From assembly GCF_017837635.1 (NCBI RefSeq), contig NZ_JAGJRS010000018.1, forward strand, positions 1-64,000: a stretch of 64,000 bases of DNA, given 5' to 3'. The position numbers and the translations under genes were made by a program. Under the pieces are notes generated by a model. It worked only from the letters and a program-made list of their open reading frames with translations, made no database searches and was not told the origin of the DNA. Positions within the stretch are counted from its first letter, which is position 1, and each line of letters opens with the position of its first letter. Source of the stretch: Frateuria flava (GTDB taxonomy: Bacteria > Pseudomonadota > Gammaproteobacteria > Xanthomonadales > Rhodanobacteraceae). Below, in pieces: positions 9,849-19,298 of the stretch.

Positions 9849-9872
9849 AACGGGCGCCCGAGGGCGCCCGTT
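9849..9872 (-). terminator. Rho-independent terminator of rpsF-rpsR-rplI
   Basis: An inverted repeat AACGGGCGCC / GGCGCCCGTT with a four-base loop. On the minus strand it is followed by TTTTCTTTTG. It lies 25 bases after the rplI stop codon and would end the ribosomal-protein transcript. Confidence 0.8.
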
Positions 9873-9896
9873 CGTCTACCGCGATGATGGATCGGC

Positions 9897-10346
9897 TTAC
9901 TTCTCGCCGACCACGATCACCTTGACCTGCGTCTGCACATCGGCGTGCAGGCTGATCACCACGTCGTACTCGCCGGTGTTGCGGATCGGGCCTTCGCCCT
10001 GGATCACTTCACCCTTGCTGACCTTGTGGCCGGCCGCTTCCAGCGCATCGGCGATCTCGCGCGGGCCGACCGAGCCGTACAGCTTGCCTTCGGGGCTGGC
10101 GTGCGCGGCGATGGTCACCTCAGCGCCTTCCAGCTTGGTCTTGCGCGACTCGGCGTCGGACAGCAGGCTGTTGGCCTTGGCTTCGTACTCGGCGCGGCGC
10201 TTCTCGAAGGCTTCGAGGTTGGCGGCGGTGACCGGCACGGCCTTGCCCTGCGGCAGCAGGTAGTTGCGGCCGTAACCCGGCTTGACCTTGACCTTGTCGC
10301 CCAGGTTGCCGAGGTTGCGGACTTTCTCGAGAAGAATCAGTTCCAT
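9897..10346 (-). CDS. rplI: 50S ribosomal protein bL9
   Basis: Full-length 149-residue bL9, which binds 23S rRNA and spans the large subunit surface. The N-terminal domain shows the conserved [17 protein letters not shown] start and [14 protein letters not shown] long connecting helix ([17 protein letters not shown]) leads to the C-terminal domain ([14 protein letters not shown]). It is the last gene of rpsF-rpsR-rplI, but 258 bases of repeat-rich sequence separate it from rpsR. AAAGGAAAG lies just before the ATG. A strong terminator follows. Confidence 0.97.
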   Translation of the reverse strand: MELILLEKVRNLGNLGDKVKVKPGYGRNYLLPQGKAVPVTAANLEAFEKRRAEYEAKANSLLSDAESRKTKLEGAEVTIAAHASPEGKLYGSVGPREIADALEAAGHKVSKGEVIQGEGPIRNTGEYDVVISLHADVQTQVKVIVVGEK

Positions 10347-10417
10347 GGGTCTTTCCTTTCGTTAGCGCCGGGGAGGCCGGCGCAGCCGTGGACGGTTGTC
10401 CGAAGAGCAGGGAATGG

Positions 10418-10617
10418 GGAATGGTCAATCGGGAATGGAAAAATCGAGGAGCGCGCTGCTCCGGACGATTCCCTATCCGCGATTACCGATTCCCTATCCG
10501 GATGTCGTCAAACATCGAGGGAATGGTCAATCGGGAACGGAAAAGTCGGGGAGCGCGCTGCTCCTGACGATTGCCCATTCCCGATTCCCTATTCCCGGAC
10601 GTCGTCAGACGTCGTGA
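10418..10617. repeat. Tandem repeat pair in the rpsR-rplI spacer
   Basis: Two roughly 100-base copies in direct tandem, starting at 10418 and 10520. Each begins GGAATGGTCAATCGGGAA and carries the hairpin GAGCGCGCTGCTC. Each closes with CGATTCCCTAT-type sequence, which is a degenerate inverse of its own beginning, so each unit can fold on itself. The second copy overlaps the last codons and stop of rpsR, and the first copy ends with a decayed version of those bases. Confidence 0.8.
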
Positions 10618-10835
10618 TTATCGGTATACGGCAGCAGCGCCAGGAAGCGCGCACGCTTGATGGCGGTGGCCAGCTGGCGCTGGTAGCGCGCCTTGGTGCC
10701 GGTGATGCGGCTGGGGACGATCTTGCCGTTCTCGGTGACGTACTGGCGCAGCGTGTTGAGATCCTTGTAGTCGATCTCCTTCACGTCTTCGGCAGTGAAG
10801 CGGCAGAACTTGCGGCGGCGGAAGAACTTGGACAT
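10605..10835 (-). CDS. rpsR: 30S ribosomal protein bS18
   Basis: Full-length 76-residue bS18, a small-subunit platform protein that pairs with bS6. It has the basic N-terminus [13 protein letters not shown] and the family signature [27 protein letters not shown]. It lies 17 bases downstream of rpsF in the same operon. The C-terminal tail TDNHDV is encoded in the edge of an intergenic repeat, so the last residues may be repeat-derived. Confidence 0.97.
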   Translation of the reverse strand: MSKFFRRRKFCRFTAEDVKEIDYKDLNTLRQYVTENGKIVPSRITGTKARYQRQLATAIKRARFLALLPYTDNHDV

Positions 10836-10852
10836 GGCTATGTGCTCCTGGA

Positions 10853-11287
10853 TCAGTCGCTGTCGCGATCGTTGTCGCGCTCTTCGCGCTCACGGCGGGC
10901 CGGGCGCTCGTCGCCGTCGCTGTCGTCGTCGCGACGACGCGTGGACTTGGCGTCATCCTTTTCCTTGGACTTCAGGATGAAGGACGGCTCGGTGTCGGCT
11001 TCGTCGCGGCGAACCACCAGGTGGCGCAGCACGGCATCGTTGAAGCGGAAACCGGACTCCAGCTCGTTCAGAGCGTTCTGGCTCACTTCGATGTTGAACA
11101 TCACGTAGTGTGCCTTGGCCAGGTTCTCGATCGGGTAGGCCAGCTGGCGGCGACCCCAGTCCTCGAGACGGTGGACCTTGCCGCCGTCGGCCTCGATCAG
11201 CGCTTTGTAGCGGTCGATCATCGCCGGGACCTGCTCGCTCTGGTCAGGGTGGACCAGGAACACGATTTCGTAATGACGCATGGTCAT
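10853..11287 (-). CDS. rpsF: 30S ribosomal protein bS6 with long charged tail
   Basis: bS6 is the first gene of the rpsF-rpsR-rplI operon and binds bS18 on the 30S platform. The core is typical ([38 protein letters not shown]). After about residue 100 there is a roughly 40-residue tail of alternating Asp/Glu and Arg ([19 protein letters not shown]), longer than in many bacteria. E. coli bS6 is known to be glutamylated at its C-terminus. I chose ATG 11287 because AAGGAG lies 11 bases upstream; ATG 11281, two codons later, is the alternative. Confidence 0.96.
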   Translation of the reverse strand: MTMRHYEIVFLVHPDQSEQVPAMIDRYKALIEADGGKVHRLEDWGRRQLAYPIENLAKAHYVMFNIEVSQNALNELESGFRFNDAVLRHLVVRRDEADTEPSFILKSKEKDDAKSTRRRDDDSDGDERPARREREERDNDRDSD

Positions 11288-11395
11288 TGTGGTGTTGGCT
11301 CCTTGTGGATGCGGCCCCGAAGGACCTCGCAGCCTCCCGCCGGATGCGGTGAGGCAAGTGCCTGCCCACACCGATGCGGCGCGGACAGAAGCGGA

Positions 11396-11425
11396 AGTGT
11401 ATCGCGCCGCGCATTGCCACGTAAA
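11396..11425 (-). promoter_or_regulatory. Putative sigma70 promoter of the rpsF operon
   Basis: On the minus strand a TTTACG -35-like box (11425-11420) and a TACACT -10-like box (11401-11396) are separated by 18 bases. They lie about 110 bases before the rpsF start codon. Both are near-consensus in an otherwise GC-rich spacer. Confidence 0.5.
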
Positions 11426-11446
11426 GCGCGCGTGATTTCTGCAGGA

Positions 11447-11493
11447 GCCCGCTTGCGGGCGATGCACGGGCAAGAGCAGCGCCCGCAAGCGGC
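11447..11493. repeat. REP-like inverted repeat (GCCCGCTTGCGGGCG family)
   Basis: Arms GCCCGCTTGCGGGCG and CGCCCGCAAGCGGC are separated by 18 bases. It sits between the Fe-S carrier gene and the rpsF promoter. Related arms occur at 32248-32316 and, as a single arm, near 15385. Confidence 0.6.
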
Positions 11494-11515
11494 CTGCTGC
11501 CTCGGCAGGACGCGT

Positions 11516-11842
11516 TCAGCCGACGGTGAAGCTCTCGCCGCAGCCGCACTCGCCGGTGGCGTTGGGATTGTGGAACACGAACGCGGCATTGAGACCCTGG
11601 CGGCGGAAATCGATCACCGTGCCCTCGACCATGGGCAGGCTCCTGGCGTCGACAATCAGGCGGATGCCGTCGACTTCCAGCGTCTGGTCGTCCGGGCGCG
11701 CGTCCTCGGCCAGGTCCACCACGTAGGCGAAACCCGAGCAGCCGGTGCGCTTGACGCCGAAGCGCACGCCTACCGCATCGGGCGTCTGGGCGAGGAACTG
11801 GCGGATGCGCTCGCGGGCGGGGGGAGTGATCGAAATGCTCAT
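11516..11842 (-). CDS. erpA: A-type iron-sulfur carrier protein (ErpA/IscA-like)
   Basis: A 108-residue A-type carrier that delivers Fe-S clusters to apoproteins. The three family cysteines are present: Cys35 in RTGCSGFAY, and Cys99 and Cys101 in ECGCGESF near the C-terminus. The start [13 protein letters not shown] is well placed, with no room for a longer domain. It is divergent from asnS across 130 bases. ErpA is preferred over IscA or SufA because no isc or suf genes adjoin, but sequence alone does not separate these subfamilies firmly. The suf gene at the right end of the window is 50 kb away. Confidence 0.85.
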   Translation of the reverse strand: MSISITPPARERIRQFLAQTPDAVGVRFGVKRTGCSGFAYVVDLAEDARPDDQTLEVDGIRLIVDARSLPMVEGTVIDFRRQGLNAAFVFHNPNATGECGCGESFTVG

Positions 11843-11972
11843 GGCGCCTGAAGGTGAAGAAGGCCGCGGGCCTACATTATCATGCGGGTTTGCCCCGACG
11901 CGCCGTGCTCCGGCGCGGCGAATCGAACACGACAGCGTCCAGATGCGGCGCGCGCGCAGGAGTTTCAATCCC

Positions 11973-13388
<1,416 letters not shown>

Positions 13389-13393
13389 CCGCC

Positions 13394-14185
13394 ATGCTCC
13401 GTCGCCTTCCGCTGACATTCCTGCTGGTCGCCCTCACCCTGCTGCTTGGCGCATGCCACAGCGTCAAGGTGCTGGTGCCGCCGAACCTGCGCCCGCCGAC
13501 CGACACCGGCAATGCGCTGGAGCAGGCCAAGCTCCAGTTGCAGAAGGCCACGCCCTGCTGCGGCAGCTTCGCGGATTTCTCCTACCTGACACCGCTGCCG
13601 TGGCGGCCGAAAAAGTTCGAGCTGGGTCCCGGCAGCATGGTGGCCAGCCTGAACGGTGTGCGCAGCTACTTCCTCGCCTTCCGCCTGCCGGCCGACGCCA
13701 AGCTGCCCTACCGGGTGGCGTTGAAGTCGGAATTGAACGGCCGCTGGCTGCATTCGAGCTACCTGTTCGCGCCGACCACGGTGTTGCTCGATGCCGCCTT
13801 CCAGCCGATCGACTCGCAAGACATCCAGCTGTGCGAGTACATGGGCTGGAGCAGCGCCACTACCGGCGCCTTCGGACAGCTCAAGGTGACCAGCGACAAG
13901 GCGCGCTACCTGGTGGTTTACAGCTCGGCCGACCAGCAGGCCGGGGACACCTACTGGGAGCAGTCGCCGGCCACGTTCTCGGCCGAGGCGCCGGTGCGGA
14001 TGACCTCCAATGGCAGTTTCCGCATCCCGCACGGGCCTGACGGCGCGGTCTGGATCGGCATGATGAACGAGAGCTACGCCAAGGCCGTGGAAAACGGCAT
14101 CTGCGACAAGGCGCCGGAAGGCAAGGGCCTGCTCAACACGCTGCGCACCGCGCTGCCCACGCACTGGAGCAAGAGCGGCACGTGA
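13394..14185 (+). CDS. MalM-family lipoprotein
   Basis: A 263-residue predicted lipoprotein: the hydrophobic leader MLRRLPLTFLLVALTLLLG ends at a lipobox LLGAC with Cys near residue 21. The mature part resembles MalM, the periplasmic protein of the maltose operon; the segment SSYLFAPTTVLLDAAFQP matches the family core strand pattern. MalM's biochemical role is unknown. No maltose genes are nearby, so a role in sugar uptake should not be assumed. It begins six bases after asnS and its last codons overlap the next gene by four bases, so the two are co-translated. Confidence 0.7.
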   Translation: MLRRLPLTFLLVALTLLLGACHSVKVLVPPNLRPPTDTGNALEQAKLQLQKATPCCGSFADFSYLTPLPWRPKKFELGPGSMVASLNGVRSYFLAFRLPADAKLPYRVALKSELNGRWLHSSYLFAPTTVLLDAAFQPIDSQDIQLCEYMGWSSATTGAFGQLKVTSDKARYLVVYSSADQQAGDTYWEQSPATFSAEAPVRMTSNGSFRIPHGPDGAVWIGMMNESYAKAVENGICDKAPEGKGLLNTLRTALPTHWSKSGT

Positions 14186-14514
14186 ACTCCTTCGTCGCGC
14201 TCTACCTGCTGCTCCTGACCGGCGGCATCGCCTGCTTCGTGCTGTATTACCTGGCGCAGTACCGCATCGCGCAGCTGCTACGCCAGCGTCACCCGCAGCA
14301 GTGGAAGATCATCGCCGAGCCGGATCAGGGACGACCCAGCGCGGTGCGCACCTGGATGCGCATGCAGCACGTGTTGCGCTCCTCGCAGCCGCGCCTGCCG
14401 GAACTGCTGCGGGACGACGCGATCACCCGCTGGTTCGGCCTGTGGCGGGTGTCGCCGTGGCTGGCCTGGGGCTGCTGGTTCGCCGCGATGTTCCTGCAGT
14501 GGAAAGCACGCTGA
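14182..14514 (+). CDS. Small two-helix membrane protein
   Basis: A 110-residue protein starting at GTG 14182, overlapping the previous stop by four bases, which implies translational coupling. A hydrophobic helix is present at each end (VALYLLLLTGGIACFVLYYLA and SPWLAWGCWFAAMFL), with a basic, probably cytoplasmic middle. The layout resembles UspB-type small membrane proteins, but I see no firm homology. Its function is unknown. The coupling to the MalM-like lipoprotein suggests an envelope role. Confidence 0.65.
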   Translation: MNSFVALYLLLLTGGIACFVLYYLAQYRIAQLLRQRHPQQWKIIAEPDQGRPSAVRTWMRMQHVLRSSQPRLPELLRDDAITRWFGLWRVSPWLAWGCWFAAMFLQWKAR

Positions 14515-14563
14515 AGGCAGCACCGCAACCCCAGCAGGGCTACGTCCAACACGGAGGCATTCG

Positions 14564-15352
14564 ATGCAACTGGACCTTTCAGGCCGCCATGCACTGGTCT
14601 GCGGCGCTTCGCAGGGCATTGGCCGCGCCACCGCCATCGAACTGGCCGAACTGGGCGCCACCGTCACCCTGCTCTCGCGCTCGCCCGGTCCGTTGGAGGA
14701 ACTGGCAGGCCAGTTGCCGCGCCCGCGCGAACAGGAACACCGCTGGCAGGCGGTCGACATGCTCGACACCGCGCGCCTGCAGGGCGTGGTCACCGACGTG
14801 GCCGCATCCGGCGCCGTCCACATTCTGGTCAACAACAGCGGCGGCCCGCCCGGCGGCCCCGCGCACACTGCCGACCCGGCCGCCTTCGAAGCGGCGTTCC
14901 GCCAGCACCTGCTCGCCGGCCAGGCGATGGTGCAGGCCCTGCTCCCTGGCATGCGCGAGGCTGGCTATGGGCGCGTCGTCAATGTGATTTCCACCTCGGT
15001 AAAGGAACCGATCCCGAACCTGGGCGTGTCCAATACCGTACGCGCGGCGGTGGCTGCGTGGGCCAAGACGCTTTCGGGCGAACTGGCCGCCGACGGCATC
15101 ACGGTCAACAACGTGCTGCCTGGCTACACCCGCACCGGCCGTTTGGACAGCCTGCTTGGCACGCAGGCGAGGAACAGCGGCCGCAGCGAGAACGACATCG
15201 CACGCGACCTGATGAGCACCATCCCCGCGCGGCGCTTCGGTGAGCCAGCCGAGGTCGCGGCCATGATCGCCTTCCTTTGCACACCTGCCGCCGCCTACGT
15301 CAACGGCGTGAGCATCGCCGTCGACGGCGGCCGTACCCGCGCGCTGAGCTGA
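14564..15352 (+). CDS. SDR-family protein with atypical active site
   Basis: A 262-residue short-chain dehydrogenase/reductase fold. The nucleotide-binding GASQGIGRA and a variant NNSGGPPGG (usual NNAG) are clear, as is the C-terminal [15 protein letters not shown]. The catalytic YxxxK is missing: the expected region reads [17 protein letters not shown], with Ser in place of Tyr and Arg in place of Lys. The Ser of the triad (VISTS) remains. This matches a known divergent SDR group annotated as 3-oxoacyl-ACP reductase-like. Either catalysis differs or the protein acts as a binding or regulatory factor. It precedes the aldehyde dehydrogenase by 127 bases. Confidence 0.8.
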   Translation: MQLDLSGRHALVCGASQGIGRATAIELAELGATVTLLSRSPGPLEELAGQLPRPREQEHRWQAVDMLDTARLQGVVTDVAASGAVHILVNNSGGPPGGPAHTADPAAFEAAFRQHLLAGQAMVQALLPGMREAGYGRVVNVISTSVKEPIPNLGVSNTVRAAVAAWAKTLSGELAADGITVNNVLPGYTRTGRLDSLLGTQARNSGRSENDIARDLMSTIPARRFGEPAEVAAMIAFLCTPAAAYVNGVSIAVDGGRTRALS

Positions 15353-15479
15353 GCCTCCCGCAAACGCTGGACACCCCGTTGCAGATGCCCGCTCGCGGGC
15401 GATGGGCGTGATACCGGCGGCGCGCGACATACGCCGCCGTCCGGTGCATTCCCGCCCGGCAGGTCGTAAGCTTGTCCGG

Positions 15480-16946
15480 ATGCCTACCCTGCGCCTCGCC
15501 AACCTGATCGACGGCCGCCTGGTGGCCCCCCGTGCGGACCGCTGGCTCGACGTCCACGAACCGGCCACCGGCGAAGTATTCGCAACCTGTCCGGATTCCG
15601 ATGCAGACGACGTGGCCGATGCGGTCGCCGCCGCCCGCCGCGCCGCGCCAGCCTGGGCCCACACCCCGGTCGAACAGCGCGCACGACTGCTCAACCGCCT
15701 GGCCGAGCTGATCGAACGTGACCTTGAGGCCTTCGCCGCGCTCGAGTCGCGCGACAGTGGCAAGCCGCTTGCGCTGGCGCGCCACCTCGACATCCCGCGC
15801 GCGGTCAGCAACCTGCGCTACTTCGCCGCCGCGGTGCAGGGTTGGGAAAGCCAGTCGCACGCCATGGTGCTGGGCCAGCCGGACACCGGCGCGGTCAACT
15901 ACACCCTGCGCCAGCCGCTGGGCGTGGTCGGCTGCATCAGCCCGTGGAACCTGCCGCTGTACCTGTTCACCTGGAAGATCGCGCCGGCGCTCGCCGCTGG
16001 CAATGCGGTCGTGGCCAAGCCTTCGGAAGTCACGCCTTGCACCGCGGCGCGGCTGGCCGAGCTCAGCATCGAGGCGGGCTTCCCGCCCGGCGTGATCAAC
16101 ATCGTGCAGGGCCGCGGTCCGAGCGTGGGCCAGCCGCTGGTCGAACATCCCGACGTCAAGGCGATCTCGTTCACCGGCAGCACCGCGACCGGCGCGTCGA
16201 TCGCCGCCGCCGCGGCGCCGCGGTTCAAGAAGGTGTCACTGGAGATGGGCGGCAAGAACCCGGCCATCGTGTTCGCCGACGCGGACCTCTCCGACGCCAA
16301 CCTCGACACCATCGTGCGCTCGGGCTTCGCCAACCAGGGCGAGATCTGCCTGTGCGGCTCGCGCCTGCTGGTGCAGCGGTCGATCTACGAGCGCTTTCGC
16401 GAGCGCTATGTCGACCGCGTGCGGCAACTGGTCGTGGGTGATCCGCAGGAACCGTCGACGAATCTCGGCGCGCTCGTCTCCGGACCCCACTTCGACAAGG
16501 TGATTGGCTGCATTGCCCAGGCCCGTGCCGAGGGCGCCGCCGTGCTATGCGGCGGCGAAGCGGTGCACCTGTCCGGACGCTGCGCCAACGGCTGGTTTGT
16601 CGCACCCACCGTGATCGAAGGGCTGCCCAATGCCAGCGCCACCAACCAGACCGAGATCTTCGGACCGGTGGTCAGCCTGATCCCGTTCGAGGACGAGGCC
16701 GAAGCGATCGCATGGGCCAACGACAGCCGCTATGGCCTGGCCGCCTCGGTGTGGACGCAGGACCTCTCCCGCGCCCACCGCGTCGCCGCCGCGCTCGACT
16801 TCGGCATCGTCTGGACCAACTGCTGGCTGCTGCGCGACCTGCGCACGCCGTTCGGCGGGGTGAAGCAGTCGGGCCTGGGCCGCGAAGGCGGCACCGAGGC
16901 GCTGGCCTTCTTCACCGAGCCGAAAAACATCTGTATCCGCTATTGA
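15480..16946 (+). CDS. Aldehyde dehydrogenase, 2-aminomuconate-6-semialdehyde type
   Basis: A 488-residue NAD-dependent aldehyde dehydrogenase. Key motifs are [19 protein letters not shown], the NAD-binding [20 protein letters not shown] with the general-base Glu, and [10 protein letters not shown] with the catalytic Cys. The CLCGSR form is characteristic of ALDH8A1 and bacterial 2-aminomuconate- or 2-hydroxymuconate-semialdehyde dehydrogenases. The same-strand RidA-type deaminase supports 2-aminomuconate-semialdehyde as substrate, oxidised to 2-aminomuconate in tryptophan (kynurenine) breakdown. The upstream kynurenine genes are not in the window. Specificity is inferred. Confidence 0.85.
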   Translation: MPTLRLANLIDGRLVAPRADRWLDVHEPATGEVFATCPDSDADDVADAVAAARRAAPAWAHTPVEQRARLLNRLAELIERDLEAFAALESRDSGKPLALARHLDIPRAVSNLRYFAAAVQGWESQSHAMVLGQPDTGAVNYTLRQPLGVVGCISPWNLPLYLFTWKIAPALAAGNAVVAKPSEVTPCTAARLAELSIEAGFPPGVINIVQGRGPSVGQPLVEHPDVKAISFTGSTATGASIAAAAAPRFKKVSLEMGGKNPAIVFADADLSDANLDTIVRSGFANQGEICLCGSRLLVQRSIYERFRERYVDRVRQLVVGDPQEPSTNLGALVSGPHFDKVIGCIAQARAEGAAVLCGGEAVHLSGRCANGWFVAPTVIEGLPNASATNQTEIFGPVVSLIPFEDEAEAIAWANDSRYGLAASVWTQDLSRAHRVAAALDFGIVWTNCWLLRDLRTPFGGVKQSGLGREGGTEALAFFTEPKNICIRY

Positions 16947-16959
16947 TCTGGGAAAAACC

Positions 16960-17628
16960 ATGCCGCATACCCTGAAGGATCTGCTCGCCAACAACCGCCG
17001 CTGGGCCGCCAGCGTCACCGCCGCAGACCCGCACTTCTTCGAGCAGCTCTCGCAGCAGCAGGCGCCTAAGTACCTGTGGATCGGTTGTTCGGATTCGCGC
17101 GTGCCCGCCACGCAAATCGTCGACCTGCCGCCGGGCGAGATCTTCGTCCACCGCAACGTGGCCAACGTGGTGGTGCACACCGACCTCAATGCGCTGAGCA
17201 CCATCCAGTTCGCGGTCGACGTGCTCAAGGTCGAACACATCCTGGTGGTCGGCCACTACGGCTGCGGCGGCGTCGGCGCGGTACTGCGCAAGGACAAGCT
17301 GGGCCTGATCGACAACTGGCTGCGCCACGTCAAGGACGTCGCCTTCAAGCACGAAGCCTCGCTGCAGCCGCAGGTGCCCTTCACCGAGCGGCACGAGCGC
17401 CTGTGCGAACTCAATGCCATCGAGCAGGCGCTCAACGTGTGCGGCACCAGCATCGTGCAGGATGCCTGGGAGCGCGGCCAGAAGCTCACCGTGCATGCCT
17501 GGATCTACGGCCTGACCGACGGCCACATGCATGACCTGGGGCTGATCGTCACCGATAGGGAAAGCATGGCCGGGGCCTACCGCAAGGCGCTGGACGGCCT
17601 GGCCGAGCGCTGGCAGTCCCCGTCGTGA
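16960..17628 (+). CDS. can: Beta-class carbonic anhydrase
   Basis: A 222-residue beta carbonic anhydrase that interconverts CO2 and bicarbonate in the cytoplasm. The zinc ligands are in place: Cys43 in WIGCSDSR, His99 and Cys102 in VGHYGCGG, with the Asp45-Arg47 dyad. Length and motifs match E. coli Can almost residue for residue. It starts 13 bases after the dehydrogenase and overlaps the following deaminase gene by four bases, so it is embedded in the aminomuconate-type operon. That placement is unusual and may reflect a need to handle CO2 released by decarboxylation in the pathway. Confidence 0.95.
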   Translation: MPHTLKDLLANNRRWAASVTAADPHFFEQLSQQQAPKYLWIGCSDSRVPATQIVDLPPGEIFVHRNVANVVVHTDLNALSTIQFAVDVLKVEHILVVGHYGCGGVGAVLRKDKLGLIDNWLRHVKDVAFKHEASLQPQVPFTERHERLCELNAIEQALNVCGTSIVQDAWERGQKLTVHAWIYGLTDGHMHDLGLIVTDRESMAGAYRKALDGLAERWQSPS

Positions 17629-18050
17629 GCGAAGGCATCCGCACACAGGCCGCGCCGGCACCGGTCGGCGCCTACCCGCACGCGCGCCGGGTTGGCAACT
17701 TGCTGTTCCTTTCCGGCGTCGGTCCGCGCGAGCCGGGCACCAATCGCGTGCCAGGCAACGTCCACGAGCACGACGGCAGCCTCGCCGCCTATGACATCGA
17801 GGCGCAGTGCCGGCAGGTGTTCGCCAACGTGCGCGCCGTGCTTGAAGCCAGCGGCGCGCGCTGGGAGGACCTGGTCGACGTGACCGTCTTCCTCACCGAC
17901 ATGGCACGCGATTTCCCGGCCTACAACACGCTCTACGCCGAGTATTTCGCCGGCGTCGACGCCTGCCGTACCACCGTGGGCATCGATGCCCTGCCGACGC
18001 CGATCGCGATCGAACTCAAGTGCGTCGCCGCGCTGCCCGCGGGCCGCTGA
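17625..18050 (+). CDS. RidA-family deaminase, likely 2-aminomuconate deaminase
   Basis: A 141-residue member of the YjgF/YER057c/UK114 (RidA) family. The family core is FANVRAVLEASGARWEDLVDVTVFLTDM, and the active-site Arg is in ACRTTVGIDALP. The N-terminal insert REPGTNRVPGNVHEHDG resembles 2-aminomuconate deaminases such as AmnD, which release ammonia to give 4-oxalocrotonate. GTG 17625 overlaps the end of can by four bases. With the aldehyde dehydrogenase two genes upstream, this gives two consecutive steps of the pathway. A general imine-hydrolysing RidA role is the alternative. Confidence 0.83.
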   Translation: MSEGIRTQAAPAPVGAYPHARRVGNLLFLSGVGPREPGTNRVPGNVHEHDGSLAAYDIEAQCRQVFANVRAVLEASGARWEDLVDVTVFLTDMARDFPAYNTLYAEYFAGVDACRTTVGIDALPTPIAIELKCVAALPAGR

Positions 18051-18058
18051 AACAAAAA

Positions 18059-18085
18059 GACCCCGCCGGCAAAGCCGGCGGGGTC
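18059..18085 (-). terminator. Intrinsic terminator between convergent genes
   Basis: A perfect 12-bp stem GACCCCGCCGGC / GCCGGCGGGGTC with an AAA loop. On the minus strand it is followed by TTTTTGTTT, so it ends the small His-rich gene; the hairpin may also stop the plus-strand operon. Confidence 0.85.
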
Positions 18086-18105
18086 ATTGAAGGCATCGGG
18101 CCGGA

Positions 18106-18303
18106 TTACTTGCCGGCGGCCGGCTTTTCCGCCGCCTTCTTCATCGCCTTGTGGGCGTGATGGTGGTGAGTCGTGGCCTTCTTCGGAGCCGCGGCCGCCT
18201 GCTCGGTCTTGGTCGCTGCCTTCGGAGCTGCGTCCTGGGCCAGCACAACACCGGAAAGGGCCACGCCCGCCACGAGCAGGGAAGCGATCACGAGCTTACG
18301 CAT
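18106..18303 (-). CDS. Small exported His/Ala/Lys-rich protein
   Basis: A 65-residue precursor. Residues 1-22 form a textbook signal peptide (MRKLVIASLLVAGVALSG, cleavage after VLA). The mature part is about 43 residues of Ala, Lys and Pro with a HHHHAH cluster, then a lysine-rich tail. GAGG sits just before the ATG, and a strong terminator lies 20 bases after the stop, so it is an independent small gene. The His cluster suggests periplasmic metal binding or acid buffering, but I do not recognise a named family. Confidence 0.72.
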   Translation of the reverse strand: MRKLVIASLLVAGVALSGVVLAQDAAPKAATKTEQAAAAPKKATTHHHHAHKAMKKAAEKPAAGK

Positions 18304-18490
18304 AAGAACCTCGGAACGTTGTTGAGGAGCCGCGGACCCGGCCGGAACCCGGCATCGCGGGCGGCGCGGCGAGGGCACGATGCGGCGCGCGCTGGATACG
18401 GCAACTGAACACTGCAAGCGGCCACACGCACGCCGATCGCGCCCGGCCCTTGACTTGCGACGGCCGGCCTTGCGCGCGAAGGAACTTGCG

Positions 18491-19267
18491 TCAGCCGAGG
18501 CAGGCGCGCAGCAGCCGCTCGATCGCGGCGCGCAGCACCGCGGCCTTGTCTTCGTCCCACGCGAAGCTCTCTTCATCCATGTAATTGTGCTGGGTCATTT
18601 CCAGCTGCACGGCGTCGACGCCTTCGTTTGGACGTCCATACTGCCGCGTGATGTAACCGCCCTTGAAGCGGCCGTTTACCGCGAAATCGAAGCGGTCCTG
18701 TGCCCGCAATACCTCCTCCAGCCGCTGCTGCAGCGACGGCAAGCAGCTCGCGCCATCGGCGGTGCCCAGGTTCAGATCCGGCAGCCGCCCCTCGAACAGC
18801 ATCGGCACGCGGCTGCGGATCGAATGCCCTTCCCAAAGCACTACGCGGCCATGCATCTGGCGCAACCTCGCAAGTTCCTGCTGGAGCGCGGCATGGTAGG
18901 GACGCCAGTAATCGTTCACGCGCCGTTGAACTTCGGACTCGTCCGGCTCGCCTTCGCGGTACAGCGGCTCGCCATCGAAGCCGATGGTGGACACCAGCCC
19001 GGTCTCGCGCCGGCCCGGGTACAGCGCGTGGCCGTCGGCCGGGCGGTTGAGGTCCACCACGTAGCGCGAGGCCAGCGGACGCAGCAGGCTGGCGCCCATC
19101 GCCTGCGCCAGCGGCGCATACAGGCGGGTGACGTGCCAGTCGGTATCCGGCGAGCGCCGCGCCGCCGGATGCATGCGTGCGGCGATGTCCTCGGGAATCT
19201 GGCTGCCGTCGTGCGGCAGGCTGATCAGCAGGGGCGCGGTGCCCTGATCCAGGCGGAAGATGTCCAT
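18491..19267 (-). CDS. hutG: N-formylglutamate deformylase
   Basis: A 258-residue N-formylglutamate amidohydrolase, which releases formate from N-formyl-L-glutamate, the last step of the five-step histidine breakdown route. Family features are the N-terminal LLISLPHDGSQIP, DTDWHVTRLY, VVDLNRPADG, WEGHSIRSRVP and the C-terminal NGRFKGGYITRQYGRP. These include the metal-binding His, Asp and Glu residues. Length is normal. No other hut gene is next to it, so it may act alone or be regulated separately. It is on the same strand as and 31 bases after glutathione reductase. Confidence 0.92.
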   Translation of the reverse strand: MDIFRLDQGTAPLLISLPHDGSQIPEDIAARMHPAARRSPDTDWHVTRLYAPLAQAMGASLLRPLASRYVVDLNRPADGHALYPGRRETGLVSTIGFDGEPLYREGEPDESEVQRRVNDYWRPYHAALQQELARLRQMHGRVVLWEGHSIRSRVPMLFEGRLPDLNLGTADGASCLPSLQQRLEEVLRAQDRFDFAVNGRFKGGYITRQYGRPNEGVDAVQLEMTQHNYMDEESFAWDEDKAAVLRAAIERLLRACLG

Positions 19268-19298
19268 CGGTCCAGTGTAGCGCCGGCGACACGCCGGC

